From contig NC_092642.1 in NCBI RefSeq assembly GCF_039555335.1, forward strand, positions 9,682,752 through 9,746,751: a stretch of 64,000 nucleotides of DNA, read 5' to 3'. This DNA is from Amphiura filiformis. Taxonomy: Eukaryota > Echinodermata > Ophiuroidea > Amphilepidida > Amphiuridae. Positions 1-11,200 of the stretch are shown here, piece after piece. The notes beneath the pieces are model-generated. The model was given only the letters and a program-made list of their open reading frames with translations. It ran no database searches and was not told the DNA's origin. Numbering within the stretch: the stretch's first letter is position 1; each line of letters starts with the position of its first letter. The translations under genes were made by a program, and so were the position numbers.

Positions 1-1735
1 AGAGAATGTTGTGCATTTTTGTGTTTTTTTACAATATTATGGTCTTTTCTTATGTTTTATTAAAATGTTTCGTTATTTTGCGTTATCGATCATGTGACAT
101 AGGGCCTCTTCAATGAGCAAAAATTGAAAATTGGTCAAATGATGGGGGGGGGCATTTTGGGTGGGTTTTTCGGGTATGTGTATGTATCAGGTACACAGCA
201 AGTAACTTCCACCCTGCCTGCCAGGTGATTTGACGTGGAAATTCACTCGCGCATCTCAAGCAAGAGCTCCTCAATGATCAAAAATTGAAAATTGCCCAAA
301 TGATGTGGGGGGGCATGGTGGGTGGGTTTTTCTCGGGGGGGTGAAAAAATAATATGTTCGAAATTGGCACTGAAAATTAAGGAAAGTGCCAATTTTGGGC
401 TTCAACTTTTCACTTTTGTACACATTTCAATGGAGAATGAAAAATTCACATGCGTTTTTCCGGAAAATTTTCCTTTGCGGAAAAAAATTAAAAATCTTTC
501 TCGTTTTGATTTTTAAGTTTGTAAATAGCATATTACTTTTGGGCTTGGAGATAAAAAAAAAAATTACAATTCAAAACGACGCGAGTTCCTCAAGTGCGTG
601 TGGTCGGTCCGTCAATATGTGTATGTATCAGGTACACAGCACAGAACTTCCACCCTGCCTGCCAGGTGATTTGACGTGAAAATTCACTCGCGCATCTCAA
701 GCAAGAGGCCCTATGTCACTTGATCGATAACGCAAAGTATCCTTAAAAAAACAAAATATTTTAGAATATCTCCTGAAATTCAGTGTTACCTTAGAATATC
801 TACTGATATTTTCCGTTATTTTAGAGAATGTTGTGCATGCATTTTTGTGTTTTTTTACAATATTCTGGTCTTTTCTTAGGTTTTATTAAAATGTTTCGTT
901 ATTTTGCGTTATCGATCATGTGACATAGGGCCTCTTCAATGAGCAAAAATTGTAAATTGCTCAAATGATGGGGGGGGCATTTTGGGTGGGTTTTTCGGGT
1001 ATGTGTATGTATCAGGTACACAGCAAATAACTTCCACCCTGCCTACCAGGTGATTTGACGTGGAAATTCACTCGCGCATCTCAAGCAAGAGCTCTTCAAT
1101 GATCAAAAATTGAAAATTGCCCAAATGATGTGGGGGAATGGTGGGTGGGAGTTTTTTTTTTGGGGGGGTGTGAAAAAATAATATGTTCGAAATTGGCCAT
1201 ATTTTTACTCCCATGAATTTCAAAGCACTGAACTAAGTGCCAATTTTGGGCTTCAACTTTTCACTTTTGTACACATTTCAATGGAGAATGAAAAATTAAA
1301 GGAAAGTGCCAATTTTGGGCTTCAACTTTTCACTTTTGTAAAAAATTGAAAATTGCTCAAATAATGGGGGGGCATGGTGGGTGGGTTTTTCGGGGGGGTG
1401 AAAAAATAATATGTTCGAAATTGGCCATATTTTTACTCCCATGAATTTCAAAGCACTGAAAATTAAGGAAAGTGCCAATTTTGGGCTTCAACTTTTCACT
1501 TTTGTACACATTTCAATGGAGAATGAAAAATTCACATGCGTTTTTCCGGAAAATTTTCCTTTGCGGAAAAAAATTTTAAAATCTTTCTCGTTTTGATTTT
1601 TAAGTTCGTAAATAGCATATTACTTTTGGGCTTGGAGATTTTCTCCCACTTTTGGACCATATTATTGGGAAAAGAGCAAAAGGTTGACCTTTTTGTTGAT
1701 AGTGGGGTGGTGGGGTGCTGCATAGCGTGTTAAAT
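1..1735. repeat. Tandem pair of ~820-bp foldback repeat units
   Basis: The sequence from base 1 (AGAGAATGTTGTGCATTTTT) restarts near base 823, and blocks at 322-570 recur at 1380-1640. Each unit holds a block that appears several times (around 178-330, 618-710 and 1001-1160) with the core GTACACAGCAAGTAACTTCC. GCGTTATCGATCATGTGACA near 79 reappears inverted near 717-735, so the unit can fold back. No coding potential is credible here. I read it as a tandemly duplicated MITE-like element. Confidence 0.7.
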
Positions 1736-1802
1736 GATGGGGCGCTGACTTTGCATAAACCATTGCAAAACTTTGCTCTATAAGGCGCCCCCTAGACAGC
1801 AA

Positions 1803-2133
1803 ACTCAGATCAAACCAATGCGGATTTAAAGAAAACAGATCTACTGTATGCCAGATTCTTGCACTTAGAAGAATAATATATACTAGAAGGAATTCAGGAC
1901 AAAAATCTCACTGCAGTAATGACATTTATTGATTTTAAGAAAGCATTCGATACAATACATATAGAGGGAAAATGGTCAAAATACTCAAGGCATATGGACT
2001 ACCCACCATGTGAAAGCCATAGAAGACATACCAGAAAACAAGAGCAAAAGTTGTGACTCCTGATGGAGAAACAGAGGAATTCAACATCCTTGCAGGAGTT
2101 CTTCAAGGGGACACTCTTGCTCCTTATCTTAAT
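1803..2133 (+). pseudogene. Non-LTR retrotransposon reverse transcriptase, 5' part (broken)
   Basis: Conceptual translation across frames shows RT landmarks in order: QCGFKENRSTV, then FIDFKKAFDTIH (the motif with the first catalytic Asp), then GVLQGDTLAPYL. This is the fingers/palm region of a non-LTR (LINE-type) reverse transcriptase, which copies element RNA into DNA. At least one frameshift (near 1970) and a stop interrupt it. It halts just after APYL, exactly where a 1.9-kb insertion begins; the rest of the same RT resumes at 4004. I place it near RTE-like elements from the wording of the motifs, without certainty. Confidence 0.75.
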
Positions 2134-2149
2134 ACTAATAACGGCGTGT

Positions 2150-2330
2150 CCGTCCGTCCGTCCTCTGTCCGCGCGCTATCGCGTTCGCGTCCCGCGAGTT
2201 TCGCGTTCACACGGTGCACTATCGCGTGCTCGCGGTGCACTATCGCGTGCTCGCGGTGCGCTAGTATCAACGGGAGTGTGCGCGGAGTACAGTCCGCGCA
2301 TCGGAAAAGCATTACAGTGTGACTAACAGG
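2150..2330. repeat. CpG-rich patch with ~22-bp tandem repeats
   Basis: Very CG-rich compared with its surroundings. GTCC repeats near 2150 are followed by a tandem unit CGGTGCACTATCGCGTGCTC present about two and a half times (2213-2265). Open frames here are by-products of the repeat. Part of the insertion that splits the RT relic. Confidence 0.6.
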
Positions 2331-2397
2331 TGCATCTCATCCACATAATTAAAACCAGAGAAGGACTCGACCGCCATCTTGATACAGGCATGGAGCA

Positions 2398-2598
2398 AAA
2401 ATTGGGGGTATTCGGTTTCCCTCGGAATGCGCGTGAGGCATTCGTTGTCTCGGCAAGCGCGACATGGATGATATGCGCATTTGAGAGACGCACTTGATGC
2501 GACCTGCACGCGAGTACCAAGACGCTTCAGATGAGACGCAGAGTTGTTTTCGTTCGTCTCCGCGCACCGTCGGCAAGGACCCGAATACCCCCAATTTT
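2398..2598. repeat. 201-bp element with perfect 18-bp inverted ends
   Basis: AAAATTGGGGGTATTCGG at 2398-2415 is perfectly inverted at 2581-2598. The interior is CpG-rich with no ORF worth calling. Likely a small MITE nested in the 2134-4003 insertion; I saw no clear TSD. Confidence 0.55.
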
Positions 2599-4003
2599 CT
2601 CCCCATAGCTGACGGCGCGATTGTACGTAGCGGTATAGGGAGTCCCGGTTCTCCTTCTCTAATTCTGTGATCTCATCGGACCAATAATTATAGGCCTTAT
2701 TTTCAACACATATTTCAATATTAAGATACCGAACACGGAAGGCCTATGAACCGTTTTTGCGTTCACGTTTCTCGCGATTGATTTCATTACACTGCAAAAT
2801 TCCTGGCGGCAGAGTGACTACATCGCACTGGAACTTTGAAGTCACTACCGCCGTCACTCCAGAATAACCTACCCTATGGTGGCCGACAGAGTCACTACAG
2901 GAGAGTGACTATATCGGAAACAAGACAGTAGGGTACTTTGCAGCAGTGTCATCACGTAGTGACTACAACTGCTAGCCTCCGATGTGTTACCTGCTCGATG
3001 CCGCATCGGCGACTCATGATGTACACCACCGACTAGATTCCGACAGTGGTCCACATCTTGTAATATATATTACTAAATCTTGCCAGACTATCAGTCAGGC
3101 TGGATCATCATTGGTCCGTGAATACACCACGTGAACTTTTCACGCACCGTAGGACTTGTGTTTCAAAGAAGTATTGCTATCAAATAGTTCTTGGAAAAGG
3201 ACAAAATTGTGAACACATGAGGTCATTATCGATCGAACTGCTCAACGATAATCTGAAACAAGTCGATTTGGGACTATTTTCTTAGAATGCTGAAAACGGC
3301 CAGCAATGTCAATTTTATACACATTTTACGAAAAAACTGTTATTATTGCCAGGAAAAAACACCTTGCTCTCTTGCTCAAAACTTCGAGACTTGAAAATAA
3401 TTTTTAATTTTATGTGGCCATATGCAGTAGGCCTGTTACAATCTAGTGTCATTAAACATTATCTTGTGATGTTAACAGCCATATCAAAATCAAAGGTAAA
3501 AGGTAAAAGTTTGACTTGTTTTGTTGTTTGGATGACAGTGTCCTGTAGCTGTATAAAACACCTTATCGAAATAGATATATCCGCCACGTGTCCGTTTACT
3601 AGCTCTGATAAAGTGCTTTTTTTAAGTAATGTTTTTTAAGGTTTATTGTCAATATAATAGGCTACAACTAATTAATATATACAGTGTGTTCTTGAATTGC
3701 AAGTGAAACTGGTAGCTGTTCAGCGAATTTTTCTTCTACGTATTTCATTCATAAATTTTTTTTCTAGACTAAGGTAACCCTTTGTCATATCTTTCACGCA
3801 CATGTCTTTGGTCTTTGGCTATCATGGTTAAATGCACACCGGTCTTCACTGATGGCAATCAATTCCAATTCCAAATATTTCAAGTTGGGGAAAAATGACA
3901 CCAATTTCAATACTATAATACAGTTGGGGGAGAAGGTATCAATCAGCATGATCAGTGGAAGCGAGACCGTATTATGGTTTTTGCCTCCCTCCTTCCGACT
4001 CGT

Positions 4004-4850
4004 CTTTTTATAATTGTGTTATAGCATGAGATCTGCTATAGATGGTAGATACAGCAAATCCCAGACCCCGGGTCCCAGACGCAGTAGAAGGGTTGGACCG
4101 CTATGTGTTACTGACTTGGACTTTGCTGACGATATAGCATTAATCTGATACTGCCAGTCAAGCTCAGGAGCTACTGGAAAGGATAGAGAAAGCTTCTTTA
4201 CGAGTAGGTCTGCACATGAATACCAAAAAAGACCAAATGCATAGTATTCAATCAACAGACTGAAGTGGATGTAACTGCAGATGGAACCAGTTTGGAAGTT
4301 GTAAAAGACTTCAAATATCTTGCATGGAGCTTGGATCAAAAGCAGTGAGCTGGGCATTAAAACAAGGAAATTAAGCACTAGCACTGGCATGTATATGGAG
4401 GGCATTTAATAAGCTCACTGAAATCTGGAAATCCCATCTTCCAAGGCAGATTAAAGTCAAGCTATTCCAAGCAACAGTAGAAAGCATCCTGCAGAAACAT
4501 GGACAGTGACAAGCAAGATCCGAAAGCTGTTGGATGGCTGTTCAGCTCTTGATATAAGCTGGAGGCCACATACCAAAGACAGAAAAGAACTTGGACTACA
4601 ATATTATTTGCTGGTCACTTTTTAAGAAGTACAGGGCAGGTGGTGTCAGACCTAGTGTTGTGGGAGACCCAGTCACGGCAAAAGAAGTGTGGGCGGCCGA
4701 GCAAGACCTATAGGCCCTATGTAGATCTTCTGTGTGAGGACACTGGACAGGAACCAAACGAAATCCGGAGCTGCATGCAGGGCAGACACATCTGGAGAGC
4801 CATCGTAGGAGTCAGACAGAAGTCGGCCGAGTGAGTGAGTGAGTGAAGGC
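4004..4850 (+). pseudogene. Non-LTR retrotransposon reverse transcriptase, 3' part (broken)
   Basis: Continues the RT that stops at 2133. Visible in shifting frames: MRSAIDGRY, VTDLDFADDIAL (the FADD-type catalytic motif) at about 4100-4145, a KDFKYL-like segment near 4300, TEIWKSHLPRQIKVKLFQATVES near 4420-4490, and a C-terminal stretch GRPSKTYRPYVDLLCEDTGQ ending with stop near 4832. Several stops and frameshifts are present, including one directly after the FADD motif, so it is dead. The tail has GAGT repeats near 4828-4845. A related, separately decayed copy sits on the minus strand at 59745-60335. Confidence 0.8.
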
Positions 4851-5622
4851 GCCCCACACACAAAAAAAAACTGTCTCAGACACATCATTTGGTAAAAAAA
4901 TGTAAAGTGGTATAGTTAATGCTTTTATTTAAAAATGTTTTTTTTTTAGAAAATGAGCTAAGTCATTGTAGGCCTACGGAATAACTGAACTTGAATTCTT
5001 CCGTATTGCTAAGTCTATAATTATGCGATTTATAATAGGCCTATACAAAATATATATATATATATATTTTTTTTTTTACAATCAAGGCACAATGTTACTT
5101 TGTGATATTCAAACTTCATACACAATGAACATGTTAGTTTTATTTGTCTCTTTTACAATCATGGCAAAATTATGTACACAAAAAACAAATTGCAAAAAAA
5201 GGACACAATTGCATCGCGATACAGTAATTTTTTTTTTTTAAAAAAATTAAAATCAAATGATGCGCCCCTAAGGACGATATAAAATTGGATCGATTGAGCC
5301 CATATTTATTGGTCGAGCTTAAAACTCATAGCGAGACCAATAAATATTGGGCGTAAAGTATCCAATTTTATCATTATTATGTTTTGGATCCAATATTTTC
5401 ACATCCCACACTTCAGTGACGTAGCGTATGTCATCATATTGGGGGGGGGGGGGCGTGGAGGGAGGGGGCTATTGTTCTAGATTTGGGTTTCAGCGTTTCA
5501 TAAAGAACTAATGTTAATTAGTAGCTTTTTGCACAAGATGTGCAATTTAAAGAGAATTGGTCATTTGCTCATTCTAATGAAGCTATAGTACATGTATATG
5601 GCCAATAACTGTGCTTTTTCAT
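4851..5622. other. Intergenic, AT-rich, no gene seen
   Basis: Simple AT runs (TA repeat near 5052-5067) and a G13 run near 5441. Around 5290-5370 are related inverted words (CCAATATTTAT-like). No coding, RNA or TE signature beyond this. Confidence 0.5.
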
Positions 5623-5983
5623 TTAAGGGGGTACTACACCCCTGGCCAATTTTGTACCTATTTTTGCATTTTTCTCAAAAATTATTGCGCATTGGTGACA
5701 AGTAAGATATGTATATTATAGGGGCAAGGACTACAACTACTGCACTGAAAATTCAGCAACCCAAGGCAAGTAGTTATTGATTTATTGATCAAATATTGGT
5801 TTTCCCTCATTTTTGACTTTTTTCCACAACTGTTGTCTGTGCTGAAATAATTTCCAGTGCAGTAGTTGTAGTCCTTTCCCCTATAATATATATATATATC
5901 TTACTTGTCACCAATGCGCTATAATTTTTGAGAAAAATGCAAAAATAGGCACAAAATTGGCCAGGGGTGTAGTACCCCCTTAA
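5623..5983. mobile_element. Palindromic MITE with TTAA ends, copy 1
   Basis: A 361-bp near-palindrome bounded by TTAA at 5623-5626 and 5980-5983. The ends read TTAAGGGGGTACTACACCCC and its complement, and the arms extend about 100 bp. No ORF. A second copy is at 60912-61242. A TTAA target suggests mobilisation by a piggyBac-type transposase, but the termini (GGGGG) differ from the usual CCC start, so the superfamily is inferred. Confidence 0.75.
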
Positions 5984-6744
5984 TGACATAAAATTTGAAA
6001 AATATTGTAGGTGCACTTGAGGTTTTGACTTTTAAAACCTATACATTTTGGTCAATGCGTTATCTGTTGACCTAAGTAAAAATGCGTTTTTTAGTGGGAA
6101 GGGTTACGTGTTAGCTTCCGTTCGATATAAAATTCAAACAAACAAAAAAGCATTTTTTAAATAATATTTTAAGGAAATTATCACAAAAATGACTTTATTT
6201 TTTTTTGTCAATTTGATAAATTTAGTTTTTCTAAGCTATGATAAACTTGATTTTTTCTATGATGAAACAGAGTTTTTCAAGATAAATTGAAAATTTAGTT
6301 TATCACCTGAAAAACTAAGTACTTTTATTTAACAAACTGACCTTGCTAAACGGTTGTTCTGAAAATTATACTAGTTTTCACAGTTCTGAAGCTATGAAAG
6401 TTTAGACTTTACGTTTTTTAGAAGTGGCGGAAAAACTAATGGATAAATTAAATGTAATCTTTCGATATACGGATTTTAAGGGGCTGTGAAATAATGATGC
6501 GGTCCCAGGGGAGGTAAAAATTTCAAACGGCCCTCCAAAAATCGCTTTCCCCCCGGGCTGCCAAAAAATCTTTGCTACCTCCGGCCTTTGCACATGCCAA
6601 ACTTTTAGAGAAATTTTTGGAAACCAATTTGCAAACCCGGACCAGATGCAGATATAGGCCTATATTTGCGAGCGCAGCGTGCAGAATGTGCATATTTAAG
6701 TGTTTCCCTATAAAAATGTTCCTAAGCCTTTTGAAAGTGTTTTA
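5984..6744. other. Intergenic, no gene seen
   Basis: AT-rich DNA with short degenerate self-similar stretches (TTTAGTTTTTC-like words near 6230-6330). No convincing ORF or element. Confidence 0.4.
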
Positions 6745-6857
6745 TTTAAAAGGGCATTTCGTGATCCACAGCCTCATCCCCCACTTCAGTTTTTCAAAAA
6801 AAGTTGAGATTTTTATACCACTGGAAACCTCTGGCTACATAATGTTTATGGAATGCT

Positions 6858-7003
6858 GGACGGTTCGCACCCTTTCAATTTCGGACCCGTGCACTTTCGC
6901 CCCCTTTCTATTTCGCACCCGTGCACTTTCGCCCCCTTTTTATACCGCGGGTATTGTGCTGCTGTTGATTGATGCACGATCGATTGCTTGAACTCCCGGC
7001 GGT
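6858..7003 (+). repeat. GCACTTTCGCCCC cassette, left copy
   Basis: About 145 bp starting GGACGGTTCGCACCCTTTC, with two internal repeats of GTGCACTTTCGCCCCCTTT and ending in CTCCCGGCGG. An inverted copy lies at 10079-10222. The pair could be long terminal inverted repeats of a ~3.4-kb element or two solo insertions. Confidence 0.65.
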
Positions 7004-7189
7004 GCGGCGTAGTATGTTTATAGTGCTGGGGCCGTCGGGCATGCACTTATTAAGTCATGATAAACCCGGGAAGGAAGGAAAGAAAGGATATTTTATAACA
7101 AAATAGAGGAACGATTTTTTTTTTTTTGTTTATATTACAGGCCAGATATTTTAGCAGCAGGTTTACCCAAAATAATGAAATAATTAGAA

Positions 7190-7560
7190 TTCAATGATAA
7201 AAATAGTAATAATAATAAATAGTAATAATAATAACAAATTTACATTTAATTATTAATTATAATATGTATAAAAACAGTGAAAATTTGTTCCAACTGACGA
7301 CCAAAGGATGGATCCAAAAGGATACAAGTGTCAACAAGCAATGGATAAAATTAAAAACAATGAAAGTATGACACAACATCCAATGGGGAGTAACACAAAA
7401 CATATAAACAAAGTTAATTTAATAATATAATATGATGATAATAATAATAATATGATAATAATAATAATAATAATAATAACAATGTTAATAATATAAACAA
7501 AGTTTATTTAATAATATAATATAATGATAATAATATGATAATAATAATAATAATAAGAAG
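7190..7560. repeat. Degenerate AAT/ATA simple repeats
   Basis: Long low-complexity stretches of AATAAT and ATGATA words; AATATAATATAATGATAATA-like blocks are duplicated at about 7425-7470 and 7510-7550. Confidence 0.7.
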
Positions 7561-7783
7561 AATAACAATGATATGAGGATGAATGCAGATTATTTTTATC
7601 ATATTCATTTGTTATAATTTTTTTGTCTCTTAGTGAAATATTGTATTAGTCTATGTACATTTTTGCATTATAATTATCTTTTAACAAACTTTTATATTTT
7701 ATATTTTAGTAATGTTTTAATATCCACACGGACATGTGGAAGATCAATATTGTATTAAACATGTTTTACCGTGTATAAATAAA

Positions 7784-7784
<1 letters not shown>

Positions 7785-7830
<46 letters not shown>
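7785..7830. repeat. (TTA)n microsatellite
   Basis: About 15 uninterrupted TTA units. Confidence 0.9.
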
Positions 7831-8150
7831 CCCTCACTTTTCTCAAAAATTGAGATTTTTATACCACTGGAAACCTCTGGCTACATAATGTTTATGTCCA
7901 AAAAATAATTCTTGCAGATTTAATTCGTCTAGCAAAAATATCGTCAATTTTGAATTACGTTCTGGTGTACCAGAACGAAATTACAACAGTGGCCTATGGA
8001 GCAGTGTAATACACATAGTCATGCATAACTCGCATAATGCAAAATCGGAATCAACTGAAATTTTGGGAATAAGATTTTTCAAGCATATCTACCATGTCTA
8101 CTAAAAATGTCATAAAAAGATGATACTAGGATCACGAAATACTCCTTTAA

Positions 8151-9722
8151 GATAGATGTCATTTATGCGTTGGACCCCTATAGCCTGATCATGCAAACGA
8201 AAAAAGAAAGAAAGGAAATAAAGAAAGAAAGGGAAAGAAAAAACGAAATCCAAAGAAATTAAGATGAACTGAACAAATCTAATTGATAGAAATAAATTGA
8301 TTGTTTAAAACTGTTTATTATGTGCAGCAACATCCAAAAACAAAACAGGGTTCAAAAGACAAAGCAGCTTTCTTGATTAAAAAGAAGAAAAAGGCACTAT
8401 AAAAACGAAAAAAAAAGGAAAAGAAAAGAAAAATAAAGAAAGAAATTCATCTCCTTTACACGATCTTTATTATCTAAGAAATAGATGCTATATTACATTA
8501 TTGACATCTTCGAGTTCAAACATCCCGCCTTAAAATTGTCGGCATATTTAGCAGATTAAGATATAAGATGTGCCGTGGTGTTAATAAAGCATCGTCATAA
8601 TGAGTCCGTGATTGACAGGCCAGTAAACAAAATGAATCATGAACACATATGTCAATCATTTACAATGCAGAATTGGATAGCATTTTTCCACAAATTTGTT
8701 TATTTACTTTATGTTATTTATTAAAACCATATTTATACAAGGCTACCTTTCAGATAAATCTGCTATTACAGGGGCTATGTATCATAAAAACAATATACAT
8801 AACAATTTGTAGAATTATTCATAAGCCCTATATAATGTAAGAATTTTTTAAAAACATAAAAATGCATAAACATCAAAAAATCATACATCAAATATATCAA
8901 AATTCATTAAAAGTATTTACATTTCTTTGTTTTATACAATTTACCTAACACTTGTAGAAATATATATCAAATTAATTAAGAACACAGACAAAATACATCA
9001 TTCATTAAAAGACATAAAAGTTAAAACATTTGGTTCATTATTTACATTTCTCATTAAAACGAACAGAAAACTTTCCTGATTAATAATATTTTACGATCGT
9101 ACGTCAAGAGGCATATGGCACTTTTGCGTGTCTGTTTACGGTACCCTACCATTGATTGGACCCACACCATACCCGGCGCTTTCGCGTAAGTCATTCATTA
9201 CATAATGGGTTGAAGGAGTCACACTTTATACAATCACGCGGCCGCGTGGCCCGGAGACTTGTCAAGCAATCGATCCGGTACGGGTGTGTTCTGGGACGAA
9301 TATATGCGTGCTACTGCCTAGTCACCGTAGGCTACCATTGCATTGATTGAACCCATGTCACGCCCGGCGCTTTCGCGTACTAGTGGCAGCTAATACTCGC
9401 GGTGAAGAAAGGTGGTGAAAGTCGGCACAGCATTATCGCAAAGCTGCTGCAGGTATTTGTTTTGCTTGTGCGCATTTGTCTTTGAGAAATTTGCTAAATA
9501 TTTTTTTTCCATTAGTGTCATGTCAAAGAAGATCAATTCGGCAACATAAAGATGGGATAAAATTATAAATTATAAGCCATCATATTTTTGGCCATATCAA
9601 TATTAGGCCCTATAAATTTTATACTTTATAGGCCATAAATAATTGAATACTAAATTATATAGCCTATTATAAAGTACTAATACGGTAACATAATTCTAAT
9701 AACAATAATATAATAATAATTA

Positions 9723-9726
<4 letters not shown>
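8151..9726. other. Intergenic with purine-rich tracts and a duplicated CpG word
   Basis: GAAA-rich tracts at 8198-8250 and 8370-8450, then AT-rich DNA. Around 9135-9188 and 9320-9383 a related ~55-bp sequence occurs twice, each ending CCCGGCGCTTTCGCGTA. No gene recognised. Confidence 0.45.

Positions 9727-9788
<62 letters not shown>
9727..9788. repeat. (AAT)n microsatellite
   Basis: About 20 AAT units, followed by AATAAAAT-type runs to about 9850. Confidence 0.9.
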
Positions 9789-9793
<5 letters not shown>

Positions 9794-10078
9794 AAATAAT
9801 TAATAGGCTTAAAATAAAATAAAATAGAAATGAAATAAAATAAAATAGGCCTAAGTAAAACAAAATAACAAATCAAAAACATAATGAATACCAATCTTTA
9901 GTCGAAGCACATTTAATATATCGTAATAATATAGGCCTATTAAATTCAATCGAACCGGAGAGTCCATCAACATACTATTTGCTTTTGTACACGCTGGACC
10001 CAGTACCGGTACTGCAAACACAGACAATCAACACTCAAAACTCAACCAATACTATACACATACAACACCCCACTGTAC

Positions 10079-10222
10079 CGCCGGGAGTTGAAGCGATCGA
10101 TCGTGCATCACCAATCAACAGCAGCACATTACCCGCGGTTTAAAAAGGGGCGAAAGTGCACGGTGCGAAATTGAAAGGGGCGAAAGTGCACGGGTCCGAA
10201 ATTGAAAGGGTGCGAACCGTCC
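10079..10222 (-). repeat. GCACTTTCGCCCC cassette, right (inverted) copy
   Basis: Reverse complement of the cassette at 6858-7003, from CCGCCGGGAG to GGGTGCGAACCGTCC, again with the internal GGGGCGAAAGTGCACGG unit twice. It directly abuts the right half of a second copy of the interrupted MITE, mirroring the left junction. Confidence 0.65.
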
Positions 10223-10943
10223 TGTTTCCTGTTTATGTACCAACATTTTCTTGCAGATTAATTCGTTTAGCAAAAATATCGTAAAATTTAAATTCGTTCT
10301 GGTATACCAGAACGAATCGAAATTACAATGGCCTATGAAGTAGTGTAATACACATACTAGTATGTCACAGGGGAAGTTGCCCAAAGTGGTCCAGAATTGC
10401 CAAAATAGTATAAAGTTATTCAAAGTTTTACAAACTTGCTTAAAACTTCCTCGAAATTGCGGTAAGTTGCACAAAGTTGCTTTTTAAGTTTCTCAAAATC
10501 GCGTAAAGTTATTCAAAATTTCTCAAAATTGCTTAACATTTTCTCAAAATTGCTTAAAGTTGCTGAAAAGATGCTCAAAAGTTTTCAAAATTACTCAAAA
10601 TTCAAATTGCTTCAACTCCCGCGCAAGCTGCATAAAGTGAGCGCGGATTCCATCAAATTGTCAAAAATTTTCCAATGCAGCACAAATAGGTCAGCAACCT
10701 CACGCACTTTTGGGGAACTTTACGTAACATTAAAAAATGTTGCAAAATTTCGGACATTTTTGGAGAAAAGTTTGCCAACTTTGGGCAACTTCCCCTGTGA
10801 CATGTGGCCTCATACTCATGCATAACTTACTCGCAAACGGTGAATCGGAATCAACTGAATTTTTCGGAATAAGCTTTTTTTGTGAATATCTACTGACAAA
10901 TGTCATAAAAAGAGGATGCCATGATCACGAAATCCTCCTTTAA
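10223..10943. mobile_element. Second copy (right half) of the GATCACGAAAT MITE
   Basis: Matches 7896-8150: TTCTTGCAGATTAATTCGT, the short palindrome TTCTGGTATACCAGAA near 10297, then GAATCGGAATCAACTGAA and the end GATCACGAAATCCTCCTTTAA. Interrupted by a nested 442-bp element at 10362-10803. Confidence 0.6.
10362..10803. mobile_element. 442-bp nested MITE with perfect 26-bp inverted ends
   Basis: Starts ATGTCACAGGGGAAGTTGCC and continues CAAAGT; the exact complement ends at 10803. The interior is a degenerate array of ~20-bp units of the type TTGCTTAAAGTTTCTCAAAA (10390-10610). It interrupts the surrounding MITE copy, so it is the younger insertion. No ORF. Confidence 0.75.
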
Positions 10944-10971
10944 AAGGCGCCGATGTCACGGTGGGCTAAAG

Positions 10972-11016
10972 CTGAGACTAGTATACCTAAAGTACCTTTA
11001 GGTATACTAGTCTCAG
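10972..11016. mobile_element. 45-bp perfect hairpin flanked by 7-bp direct repeats
   Basis: Two 21-bp arms (CTGAGACTAGTATACCTAAA plus G, and complement) with a 3-base loop. GCTAAAG flanks it directly at 10965-10971 and 11017-11023, as a TSD would. The sequence contains nothing else. It looks like an extremely short palindromic mobile unit or a hairpin inserted during break repair. Confidence 0.6.
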
Positions 11017-11200
11017 GCTAAAGTCGCTCCCCCTACCGGTTTACCAAAAATTGCTTACCCCCACCCACCGTCCCCGTATGAATTTTACCCCCCCAGCCAG
11101 GGCTCATAATTATTGCACAGCCCCTAAACTTCGTGTACTCCCGGCGTGTACTTTATGGTGGCGTTATTTGGTCTTTTGTTTTGAACGGGTTTTGGATTTT

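Larger units (their letters stand above)
2134..4003. mobile_element. 1.9-kb insertion splitting the RT relic
   Basis: RT coding sequence stops at 2133 and resumes at 4004. TCTT occurs at both junctions (2130-2133 and about 4000-4003), which fits a 4-bp target duplication. The left end (AATACTAATAACGG followed by GTCC repeats) resembles, in reverse complement, the tail at 27130-27175 (GACA repeats then TTATTAGTAT). If it is a retroposon, its 3' end may therefore lie on the left. No transposase or RT is visible inside. The interior from 2600 to 4000 is otherwise unremarkable single-copy-looking DNA with many TGACTA/TAGTCA words. Confidence 0.5.
6850..7835. mobile_element. ~1-kb insertion flanked by ~50-60-bp direct repeats
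   Basis: The block ending in CCTCTGGCTACATAATGTTT (about 6800-6849) is repeated almost exactly at about 7846-7895. The DNA between starts with a CpG-rich cassette (6858-7003) and ends in a TTA microsatellite. Direct repeats this long are too big for a normal DNA-transposon TSD and point to a tandem duplication or template-switch event. Confidence 0.5.
6745..8150. mobile_element. MITE with TTTAAAAGGGCATTTCGTGATC-type ends, interrupted
   Basis: The left end near 6745 (AAAGGGCATTTCGTGATC) is inverted at 8129-8150 (GATCACGAAATACTCCTTTAA, near-perfect). A second, also interrupted copy ends at 10943 and a shorter relative lies in SEC31A intron 4 (27726-27905). The core contains the short palindrome GTTCTGGTGTACCAGAAC near 7960. 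The element is split by the 6850-7835 insertion. Confidence 0.6.

Noticed and set aside
2053-2322. 89-codon plus ORF as a gene
   Set aside because: Only the first ~26 codons are RT; the rest is CpG-rich repeat from the insertion.
4019-4405. 128-codon minus-strand ORF
   Set aside because: Shadow of the plus-strand RT relic, whose motifs explain the sequence.
5440-5470. G-quadruplex regulatory element
   Set aside because: A plain G run near no gene; likely a repeat edge, and homopolymer length is unreliable.
6572-6991. 139-codon plus ORF
   Set aside because: Crosses a MITE end and a repeat cassette; no family resemblance.
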